Source: Albidovulum sp.
GTDB lineage: Bacteria > Pseudomonadota > Alphaproteobacteria > Rhodobacterales > Rhodobacteraceae
DNA length: 43,394 nt
Assembly (NCBI GenBank): GCA_015487815.1
Contig: WFPA01000242.1
Location: 1-43,394 of the forward strand
Direction of reading: 5' to 3'
Part shown: in pieces, positions 25,189 through 33,245 of the stretch
Layout: every line of letters begins with the position of its first letter
Position numbering within the stretch: position 1 is the first letter of the stretch
Notes under the pieces: model-generated
What the model was told of the DNA's origin: nothing
The model's input: only the letters and a program-made list of their open reading frames with translations
Database searches by the model: none
Position numbers and translations under genes: made by a program

Positions 25189-25575
25189 ATGACCACGACC
25201 ATCACCATATGCAGCACCTGTCGTCACATGGGCCGGGACCTGCCCGAAGGCGCGGTGCGGGACGGGGAGCGGCTGGCCGAGAAGGTCGCGCGTCTCGTGC
25301 CGGAAAACGGTGATCTGCGCGTTCGCCGCGTGGCCTGTCTCATGGGCTGCGATCACGGTTGCAATGTCGCCATCCAGGCCGAGGGCAAGCTTGCCTATGT
25401 GCTGGGCCGCTTTGCACCGGAGGAGGAGGCTGCGCGCGCGATCCTTGCCTATGCCGCGCTTCATGCCGCCAGTCCTTCGGGGCAGGTGCCTTTCCGCGCG
25501 TGGCCGCAAGGGGTGAAGGGGCATTTCGTCGCCCGGATTCCTCCGCTCGACATCGAGGGGGAGGACAAGGCGTGA
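25189..25575 (+). CDS. DUF1636 family, predicted metal- or Fe-S-binding protein
   Basis: The 128-residue protein starts with the strand TTITICSTCRHMG (C8, C11) and later has CLMGCDHGCNVAIQ, the four-cysteine pattern of DUF1636. The family resembles thioredoxin-like [2Fe-2S] ferredoxins and is often found with cobalamin genes. GAAGGAGG 4 nt before the ATG is strong. Its stop overlaps the cobC start (GTGA), so DUF1636-cobC-cobD is one unit. A role in metal supply or electron transfer for corrin synthesis is inferred from position only. Confidence 0.85.
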   Translation: MTTTITICSTCRHMGRDLPEGAVRDGERLAEKVARLVPENGDLRVRRVACLMGCDHGCNVAIQAEGKLAYVLGRFAPEEEAARAILAYAALHAASPSGQVPFRAWPQGVKGHFVARIPPLDIEGEDKA

Positions 25576-26552
25576 GAACGCCGCGGGAACATGGCGGTGG
25601 TCTCGATGCGGTGATCTTCCGCCGCGGCGGCTCCCGGGCCGAGTGGATCGACCTTTCGACCGGCATCAACCCCTGGCCATGGCCACACCCGGCGCCGCTG
25701 CCACCGCTTCCCGCAGAGAGTTTCACCCGCCTGCCCGACGGGAGCGCCTTCGCCCGGCTCGAGACGGCGGCCCGCCGCTTCTGGAAGATCCCGGCAGAAG
25801 CTGCGGTTCTTCCCGCCCATGGCGCATCGGCGCTGATCGCCCTCATCCCGTCGCTCGCCCCGCCCGGGCGTGTGGCCATCGACCCCGATACCTACAACGA
25901 GCACGCCGCCGCCTTCCGTCATTGGGGCTGGCGGATCGTGCCGCCCGGGGACGCCGCCGAAGCCGCCGTCTTCATCCATCCCGACAATCCCACGGGGCGG
26001 ACGGTGCGGGCGGACGACATCCCGGAACTGTCCCTGGTCGTGATCGACGAGAGCTTCTGCGACACCATGCCCGAGAAGTCGCTGATCGCGCTTTCACGGC
26101 GACCGGGGATCATCATCCTCAAGAGCTTCGGCAAGTTCTGGGGGCTCGCCGGGCTGAGGCTCGGTTTTGCCATCGGCCATCCAGAAACCCTTGCTCCTCT
26201 TGCCGAGAGGACAGGGCCCTGGGCGGTGAGCGGGGCTGCTCTCGCGACCGGAGCAGAAGCGCTTGCGGATACGGGCTGGGCCGAGACGGCCCGGGCGCGG
26301 CTCGAGCGGGGCGCAAGGCGGCTCGATCGGCTGCTCGAGGCGGCCGGGGCGCGGGTTCTCGGCGGCACTCCGCTCTTCCGGCTTGTCGAAGTGGCCGATG
26401 CCGACCTCTGGCAGGCGCAGCTCGAAGAGCGGCGCATCCATCTGCGCCGCTTCTCCCGCCACCCCCGGCGGCTGCGCTTCGGCCTGCCCGGCCCCGACAC
26501 GGCATGGCAGCGCCTCGAAGAAACGCTTGCGGAGCTGGGCGATGCCGGCTGA
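25572..26552 (+). CDS. cobC: Threonine-phosphate decarboxylase / cobalamin biosynthesis aminotransferase-like protein CobC
   Basis: A PLP-dependent fold I enzyme that supplies (R)-1-amino-2-propanol phosphate for the nucleotide loop of cobalamin. Visible blocks: DLSTGINPWPWP at the N-terminus, LPAHGASALIALIP, FIHPDNPTGR, VVIDESFCD, and the PLP lysine in LKSFGKFWGLAGLRLGF. The length is 326 residues from the GTG at 25572, which has GGAGG upstream and overlaps the DUF1636 stop by 4 nt. It overlaps cobD by 11 nt. Confidence 0.92.
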   Translation: MRTPREHGGGLDAVIFRRGGSRAEWIDLSTGINPWPWPHPAPLPPLPAESFTRLPDGSAFARLETAARRFWKIPAEAAVLPAHGASALIALIPSLAPPGRVAIDPDTYNEHAAAFRHWGWRIVPPGDAAEAAVFIHPDNPTGRTVRADDIPELSLVVIDESFCDTMPEKSLIALSRRPGIIILKSFGKFWGLAGLRLGFAIGHPETLAPLAERTGPWAVSGAALATGAEALADTGWAETARARLERGARRLDRLLEAAGARVLGGTPLFRLVEVADADLWQAQLEERRIHLRRFSRHPRRLRFGLPGPDTAWQRLEETLAELGDAG

Positions 26553-27474
26553 AGCGGTCCTTGCCCTGGCACTGATCCTCGACGCGCTTGCCGGCGAGCC
26601 GGCCTTTCTCTGGCGGCATCTGCCGCATCCGGTGGTGCTCATCGGCCGCGTCATCGCCCTTCTCGACCAAGGGCTGAATCGCGGCTCTTTTCGCAAGATC
26701 AAGGGGTTGGCTGCCATTGTGAGTATATGCGGAGCGGCTGTTGCCGTCGGCATCCTCCTCTCGCGCCTGCCGCTGGCACCGTTCTGGCAGCTTCTTCTGG
26801 CCGCCATCCTTCTCGCCTGGCGCAGCCTCGTCGATCATGTGGCCGCCGTGGCCGATGCCCTGACCCGCTCCCTGCCCGAAGCGCGCATCGCGCTCGGGCG
26901 CATCGTCGGTCGCGACACCACCGAAATGGACGAAGCGGCCATCGCCCGTGCCGCCATCGAGAGCGCGGCCGAAAACTTTTCCGACGGGGTGATCGCCCCT
27001 GCCTTCTGGTTTCTCCTTCTCGGCCTGCCCGGCATGCTGCTCTGCAAGGCCATCAGCACCGCCGATTCGATGATTGGCTACCGCAACGACAGATATGCGG
27101 AATTCGGCTGGGCGGCGGCCCGTCTCGACGATCTTGCCAACTGGGCCCCGGCACGGCTTTCCGCCCTTCTGATCGTCCTGGCCGGCGCTGTCCCACCCCG
27201 CAGCTGGCCGGCCATCGCCGCCGAGGCGCGCCGCCACCGCTCCCCCAATGCCGGCTGGCCGGAAGCGGCCATGGCTCACGCGCTCGGTGTCTCGCTTGCC
27301 GGCCCGCGCCGCTATGGCGGTGTTCTTCATGACGAACCCTTCATTCATCCTGCGGGCAACAGAACGCCCGGCATATCCGGGATACGCCGGGCGATCGGGG
27401 TTCTGTGGCGGGCCTGGGGGCTCTTTCTCGCCCTCATTCCGGCCTTGTTTCTTCTCAAGCGGCTCGTAACCTGA
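26542..27474 (+). CDS. cobD: Adenosylcobinamide-phosphate synthase (CobD/CbiB)
   Basis: Membrane enzyme that attaches aminopropanol (phosphate) to adenosylcobyric acid. The protein (310 residues) starts MPAEAVLALALILDALAGEP, then HLPHPVVLIGRVIALLD, RDTTEMDEAAIARAAIES, ENFSDGVIAPAFWFLLLG and TADSMIGYRNDRYAEFG, all CbiB signatures. There are four to five membrane segments. The ATG at 26542 lies inside cobC (11-nt overlap), and the longer open frame upstream is a shadow. Confidence 0.94.
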   Translation: MPAEAVLALALILDALAGEPAFLWRHLPHPVVLIGRVIALLDQGLNRGSFRKIKGLAAIVSICGAAVAVGILLSRLPLAPFWQLLLAAILLAWRSLVDHVAAVADALTRSLPEARIALGRIVGRDTTEMDEAAIARAAIESAAENFSDGVIAPAFWFLLLGLPGMLLCKAISTADSMIGYRNDRYAEFGWAAARLDDLANWAPARLSALLIVLAGAVPPRSWPAIAAEARRHRSPNAGWPEAAMAHALGVSLAGPRRYGGVLHDEPFIHPAGNRTPGISGIRRAIGVLWRAWGLFLALIPALFLLKRLVT

Positions 27475-27487
27475 GGCAATGCCTCAG
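27471..27487. other. Hairpin between convergent cobD and the VOC gene
   Basis: CTGAGGC-AAT-GCCTCAG, a perfect 7-bp stem, begins at the cobD stop codon and is followed by five A on the plus strand. Neither strand has a T-tract after the stem, so a classical terminator is not shown. A stop structure for one or both converging transcripts is possible. Confidence 0.4.
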
Positions 27488-27521
27488 AAAAACGCTGCAC
27501 ACGCTTGATAATGGCGGACTT

Positions 27522-28079
27522 TCAGGCGTCAACCTTCTTGCCGAGCTCCTTGGCATGGAGCCAGTCGGCATGTTTCGGCGCCCGCTTGGTCTTCGACCAT
27601 TCCTCGAGCATTTCCCATTTCACGGCATCGAGCTTCTTCAGCTTCTCCTCTTCTTCCGGGTCGGGGCAGGCAAGCTCGATCCGGTGCCCGTTCGGGTCGA
27701 AGAAGTAGATCGAATGGAACAGCGAATGGTCGGTCACGCCGAGAACCTCGATACCGTTCTTCTCGAGATGCTCCTTGTAGGCGAGCAGCGTTTCGCGATC
27801 CTTGACCTTGAAGGCGATGTGCTGAACCCATTCGGGCGTGTTCGGGTCCTTGCCCATCTCCGGCTTGGTCGGCAGCTCGAAGAAGGCAAGGATGTTGCCG
27901 TTCCCCGCATCGAGGAAGATGTGCATGTAGGGGTCGGGCTCCTTGGTCGAGGGCACGCGGTCCTCGGCGATGGCAAGCACGAAATCCATGTTGAGCATCT
28001 TGCCATACCACTCGACGGTTTCCTTCGCATCCTTGCAGCGATATGCAACATGGTGAATCTGTTCGATCCTGAGTGTCAT
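27522..28079 (-). CDS. VOC-superfamily (glyoxalase/extradiol-dioxygenase-type) metalloprotein
   Basis: The 185-residue protein has two beta-alpha-beta3 modules. Likely metal ligands sit at the family positions: H10 (IHHVAYRC), E68 (FFELP), H87 (VQHIAFKV) and E135 (HRIELACP). A complete four-ligand set argues for an active enzyme. The reaction could be lyase, isomerase or ring cleavage. It is the last gene of the catabolic operon that also holds fumarylacetoacetase and an FAD monooxygenase. The ATG at 28079 begins MTLRIEQIHH, 4 nt after the DUF2783 stop. Confidence 0.82.
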   Translation of the reverse strand: MTLRIEQIHHVAYRCKDAKETVEWYGKMLNMDFVLAIAEDRVPSTKEPDPYMHIFLDAGNGNILAFFELPTKPEMGKDPNTPEWVQHIAFKVKDRETLLAYKEHLEKNGIEVLGVTDHSLFHSIYFFDPNGHRIELACPDPEEEEKLKKLDAVKWEMLEEWSKTKRAPKHADWLHAKELGKKVDA

Positions 28080-28083
28080 TCCT

Positions 28084-28305
28084 CTACCCTTCCTGTCTGT
28101 CGATCCCGTTTTCGGCCGCCTTGCGGGCGGCTTCCATGGCTTCGGAAAGAACCTCGCGGTCACCGACCTGGTTCGCGAGGATGAGCACGAGCCGGGCATT
28201 GACCGCGGCCGACTGCGCCTCCGTCAGCCCTTCATGCAGGCCGACAAGTTCTTCGTAGAATCCGTCCGGGTCGGGGATGTTCGGCTCGGTAATCAGCTTG
28301 CCCAT
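28084..28305 (-). CDS. DUF2783 family small protein
   Basis: A 73-residue acidic helical protein, MGKLITEPNIPDPDGFYEEL, with LTEAQSAAVNARLVLILANQVGD. DUF2783 proteins are typically found next to flavoprotein hydroxylases of this type. GGAGG 5 nt before the ATG at 28305 picks this start over the ATG at 28317. It lies between the FAD monooxygenase and VOC genes. It may act as an accessory subunit (inference). Confidence 0.75.
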   Translation of the reverse strand: MGKLITEPNIPDPDGFYEELVGLHEGLTEAQSAAVNARLVLILANQVGDREVLSEAMEAARKAAENGIDRQEG

Positions 28306-28317
28306 CTCGGCCTCCAT

Positions 28318-29937
28318 TCATTCAAGCCCGATCGCGCGGCGCAGCGCAGCGCGCATGGCGGCATCATCGAATGCCTGCCAGCGGGCGACGACATGCTGGT
28401 CGGGGCGCATGAGATAGACCGCACCCGGCGCCTCGCCCAGCCAGCGTTCGCGGAATTCCGGGGATTCGTCCGGCGAGAGCCGCACCACCTCCACATCGAC
28501 ACCGGCTTCCTCGAAATGCTCCGGCGCATCGGTGCCGATGGCGAGGATCTGGAAGCGGTTGCCGAGCCGGTCGATCAGCCACCCTTCCCGTGTGGGCGCA
28601 TCGGCGGCCGGAGCACCGGGCCGGGTGCGCCGGGGAAGGTCGGCATCGTCCGGGCCGTTGAGCGGGCTTTCGTCGTAGATGCTCGGCACCGAAAGCCGGC
28701 CGGCATTGACCAGCGGCCGGGCGAATTCGAAATGCTCCGAAAGATCGAGCACCGCATCGCGGAACAGCCGGCTTGCGGGCGATTTCGGGGTGATGAACTC
28801 GGTGGAGCGAGTCGAGTTCAGGATGTTTTCATCGGCGGCGAAGATCCGCTCGGCATCATAGCTTTCCAGGAGATCCTCGGGCGCCTTGCCCTCGATCACC
28901 AGCTTCAGTTTCCAGGCAAGATTGTCCGTATCCTGAAAACCCGAATTCGCGCCACGGGCGCCGAAGGGGCTGACCTGATGGGCCGCGTCCCCGGCAAAGA
29001 TCACCCGGCCGTGGCGGAACTTCTCCATCCGGCGGCACTGGAAGGTGTAGATCGAAAGCCATTCCAGATCGAATTTCGCATCCTCGCCGAGCATGGCATG
29101 AAGCCGGCGGCGGACATTCTCTTCCTTGAGTTCCTCCTTGCGGTCGATATCCCATCCGATCTGGAAATCGATCCGCCAGACATTGTCGGGCTGCTTGTGC
29201 AGAAGGGCCGACTGTCCGGGGTTGAAGGGCGGATCGAACCAGAACCAGCGCTCGGTGGGAAAGTCGGCCTCCATCACGACATCGGCGATGAGGAAATTGT
29301 CCTCGAACACCTTGCCGACGAAATCGAGCCCCAGCATCGACCGGATGGGGGAACGGGCGCCGTCACAGGCGATCAGCCATTCGGCCTCGAGATTGTAGGG
29401 GCCTTCGGGCGTGCTGATCTCGAGGCGCACATGATCGTCATGCACCCCCACCGCCTCGACACGGTTGCGCCCCCTGAGCTCGATCGGCGCGCCGGCGGCT
29501 TCGAGCTCCCGCACCCGATCGACCATGTATTGCTCGAGATAGTATTGCTGGAGGTTGATGAAGGCCGGGCGCTTGTGCCCGCTCTCGGGCAGAAGATCGA
29601 ATTCGTAAACCTTGCGATCTCCGAAGAAGACCTTGCCGATGTTCCACGTCACGCCCTTCTCGACCATCCGCTCGCCGCAGCCGAGCCGGTCGAGGATCTC
29701 GAGCGGGCGCTTGGCAAAGCAGATCGCGCGTGAGCCGTGCGAAACCTTGTCATTCTCGTCGAGAATGACGACCGGCACCCCCTGCTGCGCCAGGTCGATG
29801 CCGGCAGCAAGACCGATGGGTCCGGCTCCGACCACCACCACCTTGTGGCGGACCGGAGCGCCGGCCTTCTGGTCCGGCGAGCGCCTGTAGGGGTAAAGCG
29901 GCGTCTCGAAGATCCTCTGTCCGAGGCTCTGGGCCAT
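28318..29937 (-). CDS. FAD-dependent aromatic hydroxylase (MhpA/PheA-like flavoprotein monooxygenase)
   Basis: Class A flavin monooxygenase that would hydroxylate an aromatic ring with NAD(P)H and O2. The dinucleotide-binding fold is VVVVGAGPIGLAAG (GAGPIG at 37-42), the DG motif is LIACDGARSPIRSMLG, and the FAD ribityl-binding GD motif is VIFAGDAAHQVSPFGARG. A thioredoxin-like C-terminal domain (about 420-539) is present, as in phenol and 3-(3-hydroxyphenyl)propionate hydroxylases. Length is 539 residues. The start at 29937 follows GGGAGGAGGAG; an upstream ATG is less well placed. The substrate is unknown. Confidence 0.87.
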   Translation of the reverse strand: MAQSLGQRIFETPLYPYRRSPDQKAGAPVRHKVVVVGAGPIGLAAGIDLAQQGVPVVILDENDKVSHGSRAICFAKRPLEILDRLGCGERMVEKGVTWNIGKVFFGDRKVYEFDLLPESGHKRPAFINLQQYYLEQYMVDRVRELEAAGAPIELRGRNRVEAVGVHDDHVRLEISTPEGPYNLEAEWLIACDGARSPIRSMLGLDFVGKVFEDNFLIADVVMEADFPTERWFWFDPPFNPGQSALLHKQPDNVWRIDFQIGWDIDRKEELKEENVRRRLHAMLGEDAKFDLEWLSIYTFQCRRMEKFRHGRVIFAGDAAHQVSPFGARGANSGFQDTDNLAWKLKLVIEGKAPEDLLESYDAERIFAADENILNSTRSTEFITPKSPASRLFRDAVLDLSEHFEFARPLVNAGRLSVPSIYDESPLNGPDDADLPRRTRPGAPAADAPTREGWLIDRLGNRFQILAIGTDAPEHFEEAGVDVEVVRLSPDESPEFRERWLGEAPGAVYLMRPDQHVVARWQAFDDAAMRAALRRAIGLE

Positions 29938-29954
29938 CTCCTCCTCCCTCGTTT

Positions 29955-30911
29955 TCATTCCTTGCCCTGAAGCGCGTTCCACATCTCGAGGTCACGCTGG
30001 GCGGTCCAGATGCGCGGTGTGTCGATGCCCTGCGCCTCGTCATAGGCTCGGGCAACGTTGAAGGGCAGGCAGTGCTCGTAGATGGCGTAGTCGGAGAATT
30101 TCGGATCGCACACCGCGCGCACGGCCTCGAAGGCCTCCCTGAGCGTGCCGCCGCGGGCCACGACCTTTTCGACCGGCGCGTAGGTGCTCTCGAGGAAGTC
30201 GCGGGTCAGGGCGACGGCCTCGTCCACCTTCTCGCGTCCCATCAGCGCGTCACCCCGCCCGGGGGCGATGGCCTCGGGCTCGAAGGAGGCTATGGCTTCA
30301 AGGGTTTGCGGCCAGTCCTTGAAGTGCCCGTCGCCGCAATAGCAGGCCGAGTGATACTCGACGATGTCACCGGTGAACATCACGCCCGAATCCGGCACCC
30401 AGACGACGGCATCGCCGGCGGTGTGCGCCCGGCCCAGATGCATGATGTCCACCCGGCGCGAACCGAGCCAGACCGTCATCCGCTCCGAGAAGGTGGTTGT
30501 CGGCCAGGTCAGGCCGGGGATCGATTCATGCCCGCGGAAGAGCCTCGGAAAGCGCTGGAACTCGCTCTCCCAGTCCTCCTTGCCGCGCTCGGCCACCATC
30601 GCCCGGGCCTTCTCGGACATGATGATCTCGCGCGCCCCGTAGGCCGAGGCCCCGAGCACCCGCACGGCGTGGTAATGGGTGAGCACGAGATGGGAGATCG
30701 GCTTGTCGGTCACCTTGCGGATCTCGTCGATCACCTTCTGCGCCAGAAGGGGCGTCGCCTGCGCCTCGATCACCATCACGCTGTCGTCGCCGATGATCAC
30801 GCCCGAATTGGGGTCGCCTTCGGCGGTGAAGGCCCAGAGCCCCTCGCCGATTTCGGTGAAGGATGTCTGCTTTTCCTCGAGATCGCCCTGGGAGGCGAAG
30901 GTCTTTGTCAT
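29955..30911 (-). CDS. Metallo-beta-lactamase-fold protein with altered metal-site residues
   Basis: A 318-residue MBL-fold protein: VIIGDDSVMVIEAQATPLLA, ISHLVLTHYHAVRVLGASAYG, HLGRAHTAGDAVVW and GVMFTGDIVE. The first metal motif, normally HxHxDH, reads H79-Y-H81-A-V83-R84, so both the Asp and last His are replaced. A late GHG-type His is also replaced (APGRGDALMG). It retains H79, H81, the AHTAGD His and the TGD Asp, enough for perhaps one metal. The gene lies 5 nt after fumarylacetoacetase, with GGAGTGA upstream. It may be a hydrolase of the ring-fission pathway or a non-zinc derivative. Confidence 0.82.
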   Translation of the reverse strand: MTKTFASQGDLEEKQTSFTEIGEGLWAFTAEGDPNSGVIIGDDSVMVIEAQATPLLAQKVIDEIRKVTDKPISHLVLTHYHAVRVLGASAYGAREIIMSEKARAMVAERGKEDWESEFQRFPRLFRGHESIPGLTWPTTTFSERMTVWLGSRRVDIMHLGRAHTAGDAVVWVPDSGVMFTGDIVEYHSACYCGDGHFKDWPQTLEAIASFEPEAIAPGRGDALMGREKVDEAVALTRDFLESTYAPVEKVVARGGTLREAFEAVRAVCDPKFSDYAIYEHCLPFNVARAYDEAQGIDTPRIWTAQRDLEMWNALQGKE

Positions 30912-30916
30912 GTCGT

Positions 30917-32182
30917 TCACTCCATCCAGAATGGCTTTTCGATCGCGGGCAGCACCCGGCCGCGGCATTCGCCGAAGCTGATGGCGAGATCCGGGCCGCC
31001 GGCCGCGCCGCGAAAGATCACTTCGTCGCCGTCCTCGAGGAAGCTGCGGGTGATGCCGCCCGGCAGCTCCAGCGGCTCCGCACCACCCCAGCTCAGCTCG
31101 AGCATCGAGCCGCGGCTCTCGCGCGTCGGCCCCGAGATCGTGCCCGAACCGACGAGATCGCCCACCCGCATCGGACAGCCCGACAGCGTGTGATGGGCGA
31201 TCTGCTGCGGGAAGGAATAGTAGAGTTCGCGGGCATTGGTGCGGCTGATGATGACCTCCTCCCCGCCATCGGCGACCAGCGCCACCTCGAGGGCGATGTC
31301 GAGCCCCATCGGGTGCGGCTCGGCGAGATAGGGCAGAAGCGGCACCTCGCGCGGTGGGGTCGGCACACGGAAGGGCGCGAGCGCCGCCCGCGGCACGATC
31401 CAGGGAGAGATGCTCGTCGCCGTCGCCTTGGCCTGGAACGGGCCGAGCGGCTGGTATTCCCAGGCCTGGATGTCGCGGGCCGACCAGTCGTTGAGGAGCA
31501 CATAGCCGAAGATCATACGCTCCGCCTCCTCGGTCGGAACGGGCTCCCCCGGCCGTGAGGGTCGACCGATAACGGCGCCCATCTCGAGCTCGAAATCGAA
31601 ACGCCGCGAAGGAGACAGGATCGGTGCGGCGAAGTCCCTGCCCTTGATCTGGCCCCATGGCCGGCGGACCGGCGTGCCCGAAACGATCACGGAAGATGCA
31701 CGGCCGTTGTAACCGATCGGCATGTGCAGCCAGTTGGGCGGCAGGGCGTTTTCCGGCCCGCGGAACATGGTGCCGACATTCTCCGCATGGTGTCGGCCAG
31801 CATAGAAATCGGTGAACTCGGTCACATCGAACGGCAGATGCAGTCTGATCCCTGCCCGCCGCACCAGAGCCCGCTCAACCGCCGGCCGGTGGGGAGCACC
31901 CTCTCCCAGGAGTTCCCGGAGCCGGGCGCGCATCTCGTCCCATTTCGCCGGCCCAAGCGCCATCACCCCGTTCCAGGCACCGCGATTCATCACCGGTTCC
32001 CCGGCCAGTGCCAGCAGCCCTTCCTCCTCGAGGCGGGAGAGATCGAGCACGAAATCGCCGATCGCCACACCAAGGCGCTTGCGCCCGTCCGTCTCCGAGA
32101 AGACGCCCATGGCGAGATTGTCGAGCGGAAACCCGCCGGCCGGGTCGTTGGCGCTCTCGATCCAGGATGGCGTCGGCTGCAT
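30917..32182 (-). CDS. Fumarylacetoacetase (fumarylacetoacetate hydrolase)
   Basis: Cleaves fumarylacetoacetate (or fumarylpyruvate-like products) to fumarate and acetoacetate at the end of homogentisate-type routes. Full two-domain length (421 residues): N-terminal SH3-like region SWIESANDPAGGFPLDNLAMG, catalytic/metal blocks TDFYAGRHHAENVG, MPIGYNGRASSV, FDFELEMGAVIG, LLNDWSARDIQAWEYQPLG and the late GSGTISG. No homogentisate dioxygenase or isomerase gene is near. The ATG at 32182 is favoured over one at 32251 because the latter sits inside the predicted promoter. It is the first gene of the operon. Confidence 0.93.
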   Translation of the reverse strand: MQPTPSWIESANDPAGGFPLDNLAMGVFSETDGRKRLGVAIGDFVLDLSRLEEEGLLALAGEPVMNRGAWNGVMALGPAKWDEMRARLRELLGEGAPHRPAVERALVRRAGIRLHLPFDVTEFTDFYAGRHHAENVGTMFRGPENALPPNWLHMPIGYNGRASSVIVSGTPVRRPWGQIKGRDFAAPILSPSRRFDFELEMGAVIGRPSRPGEPVPTEEAERMIFGYVLLNDWSARDIQAWEYQPLGPFQAKATATSISPWIVPRAALAPFRVPTPPREVPLLPYLAEPHPMGLDIALEVALVADGGEEVIISRTNARELYYSFPQQIAHHTLSGCPMRVGDLVGSGTISGPTRESRGSMLELSWGGAEPLELPGGITRSFLEDGDEVIFRGAAGGPDLAISFGECRGRVLPAIEKPFWME

Positions 32183-32243
32183 CGGCTGGGGGCCCTGACT
32201 GAGATGAGAAGCCACGAATGGCGGGGATGCGACTGGCCCCGCT

Positions 32244-32271
32244 CTTATCATTGCGATTGCAATGAAGTCAA
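32244..32271 (-). promoter_or_regulatory. Predicted promoter with palindromic operator for the fumarylacetoacetase operon
   Basis: On the minus strand TTGACT (32271-32266) and GATAAG (32249-32244) are 16 nt apart. The space between them is filled by the perfect palindrome TCATTGC-GATT-GCAATGA (32248-32265). That is the classic placement for a repressor that blocks RNA polymerase, such as a MarR, GntR or IclR-type protein. No such regulator is encoded beside the operon. The start would give a leader of about 55 nt to the ATG at 32182. Confidence 0.6.
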
Positions 32272-32306
32272 GGCGGGCTGACCGGGCCCCGTGCCGCTGC
32301 CGGAAT

Positions 32307-33179
32307 TCAACGGGCGAGGGGGTGGAAGCGGCCGGCGGGCGATTCCGTGAAGTTTTCGGCGCCCTCGGCGGTGACTCCCACTGTGTGCTCGAACTGGGCC
32401 GACAGCGAGCGGTCGCGGGTGACGGCTGTCCAGTCGTCGGCGAGGATCTTCGTGTCGGGACGACCGAGATTGACCATCGGTTCGATGGTGAAGAACATCC
32501 CCTCCTCGAGCACCGGCCCCGTCCCCGGACGGCCGTAATGCAGCACGTTGGGCGGCGCATGGAACACCCGGCCGATGCCGTGGCCGCAGAAGTCGCGGAC
32601 TACCGACATGCGCTGGCTCTCGACATAATCCTGGATCGCCGCCCCGATGTCGCCGAAAGTGGCGCCGGGCCGCACCTGCTCGATGCCGATCATCAGCGCG
32701 TCATGGGTGACGCGGATCAGCTTCTCCGCCTGCCTCGAGGGCTTTCCGGCGACATACATGCGGCTGGTGTCGCCATACCAGCCATCGAGGATCACCGTCA
32801 CGTCGATGTTGAGGATGTCTCCTTCCTTGAGCGTATCGTCCCTGCGACGCTTCTCGAGGCTCTTCGAGATCGTCTCGCCCCGGCCCATCGGAATGCCGGC
32901 ACCGGGAATGCCGTGACAGACGACATGGTTGACCGAAATGCAGCAGGATTTCGGATAGCCCCTGTATCCGAGCGTCGCCGGAATGGCGCCGTGGGCGGTG
33001 ATGAAATCGTGGATGATCCGGTCGAGCTCGCCGGTGGTCACGCCCGGGCGGACATGCTCGGCGATCATGTCGAGGGTTTCGGCCGCCAGCCGGCCGGCGC
33101 GGCGCATTCCCTCGAAGTCCTCGGGGGCATGGATGGTGATGCCGTCGGCATTCACATGTCTGAGATCGGTTTCATCCAT
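32307..33179 (-). CDS. map: Methionine aminopeptidase, type I
   Basis: Removes N-terminal Met from nascent proteins using two metal ions. The ligands are visible: D126 and D137 (NIDVTVILDGWYGD), His in GHGIGRVFHAPP, Glu in FFTIEPMV and Glu in QFEHTVGVT; H89 is in VVCHGIPG. The 290-residue protein is longer than the 264-residue E. coli enzyme. Part of that is an insert after GIPG (about residues 94-115, with ETISKSLEKRRRDDT) in the loop before the first metal Asp. AAGGAG precedes the ATG at 33179. It lies 66 nt downstream of sfsA on the same strand. Confidence 0.95.
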   Translation of the reverse strand: MDETDLRHVNADGITIHAPEDFEGMRRAGRLAAETLDMIAEHVRPGVTTGELDRIIHDFITAHGAIPATLGYRGYPKSCCISVNHVVCHGIPGAGIPMGRGETISKSLEKRRRDDTLKEGDILNIDVTVILDGWYGDTSRMYVAGKPSRQAEKLIRVTHDALMIGIEQVRPGATFGDIGAAIQDYVESQRMSVVRDFCGHGIGRVFHAPPNVLHYGRPGTGPVLEEGMFFTIEPMVNLGRPDTKILADDWTAVTRDRSLSAQFEHTVGVTAEGAENFTESPAGRFHPLAR

Positions 33180-33245
33180 GACGGGCTCCTTGTGGCCGGA
33201 CCTTGCATTGCTGGCCGGGTGAGGACTGCGGCCGACTCTCGTTAC

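Noticed and set aside
27471-27487. Bidirectional intrinsic terminator between cobD and the VOC gene
   Set aside because: The stem is perfect, but the A run lies 3' on the plus strand and no T-tract follows on either strand, so I list it only as a hairpin.
30912-31658. Large ORF joining the MBL-fold gene to upstream sequence
   Set aside because: The upstream part is an out-of-frame reading of the fumarylacetoacetase gene; the MBL-fold protein begins at ATG 30911.
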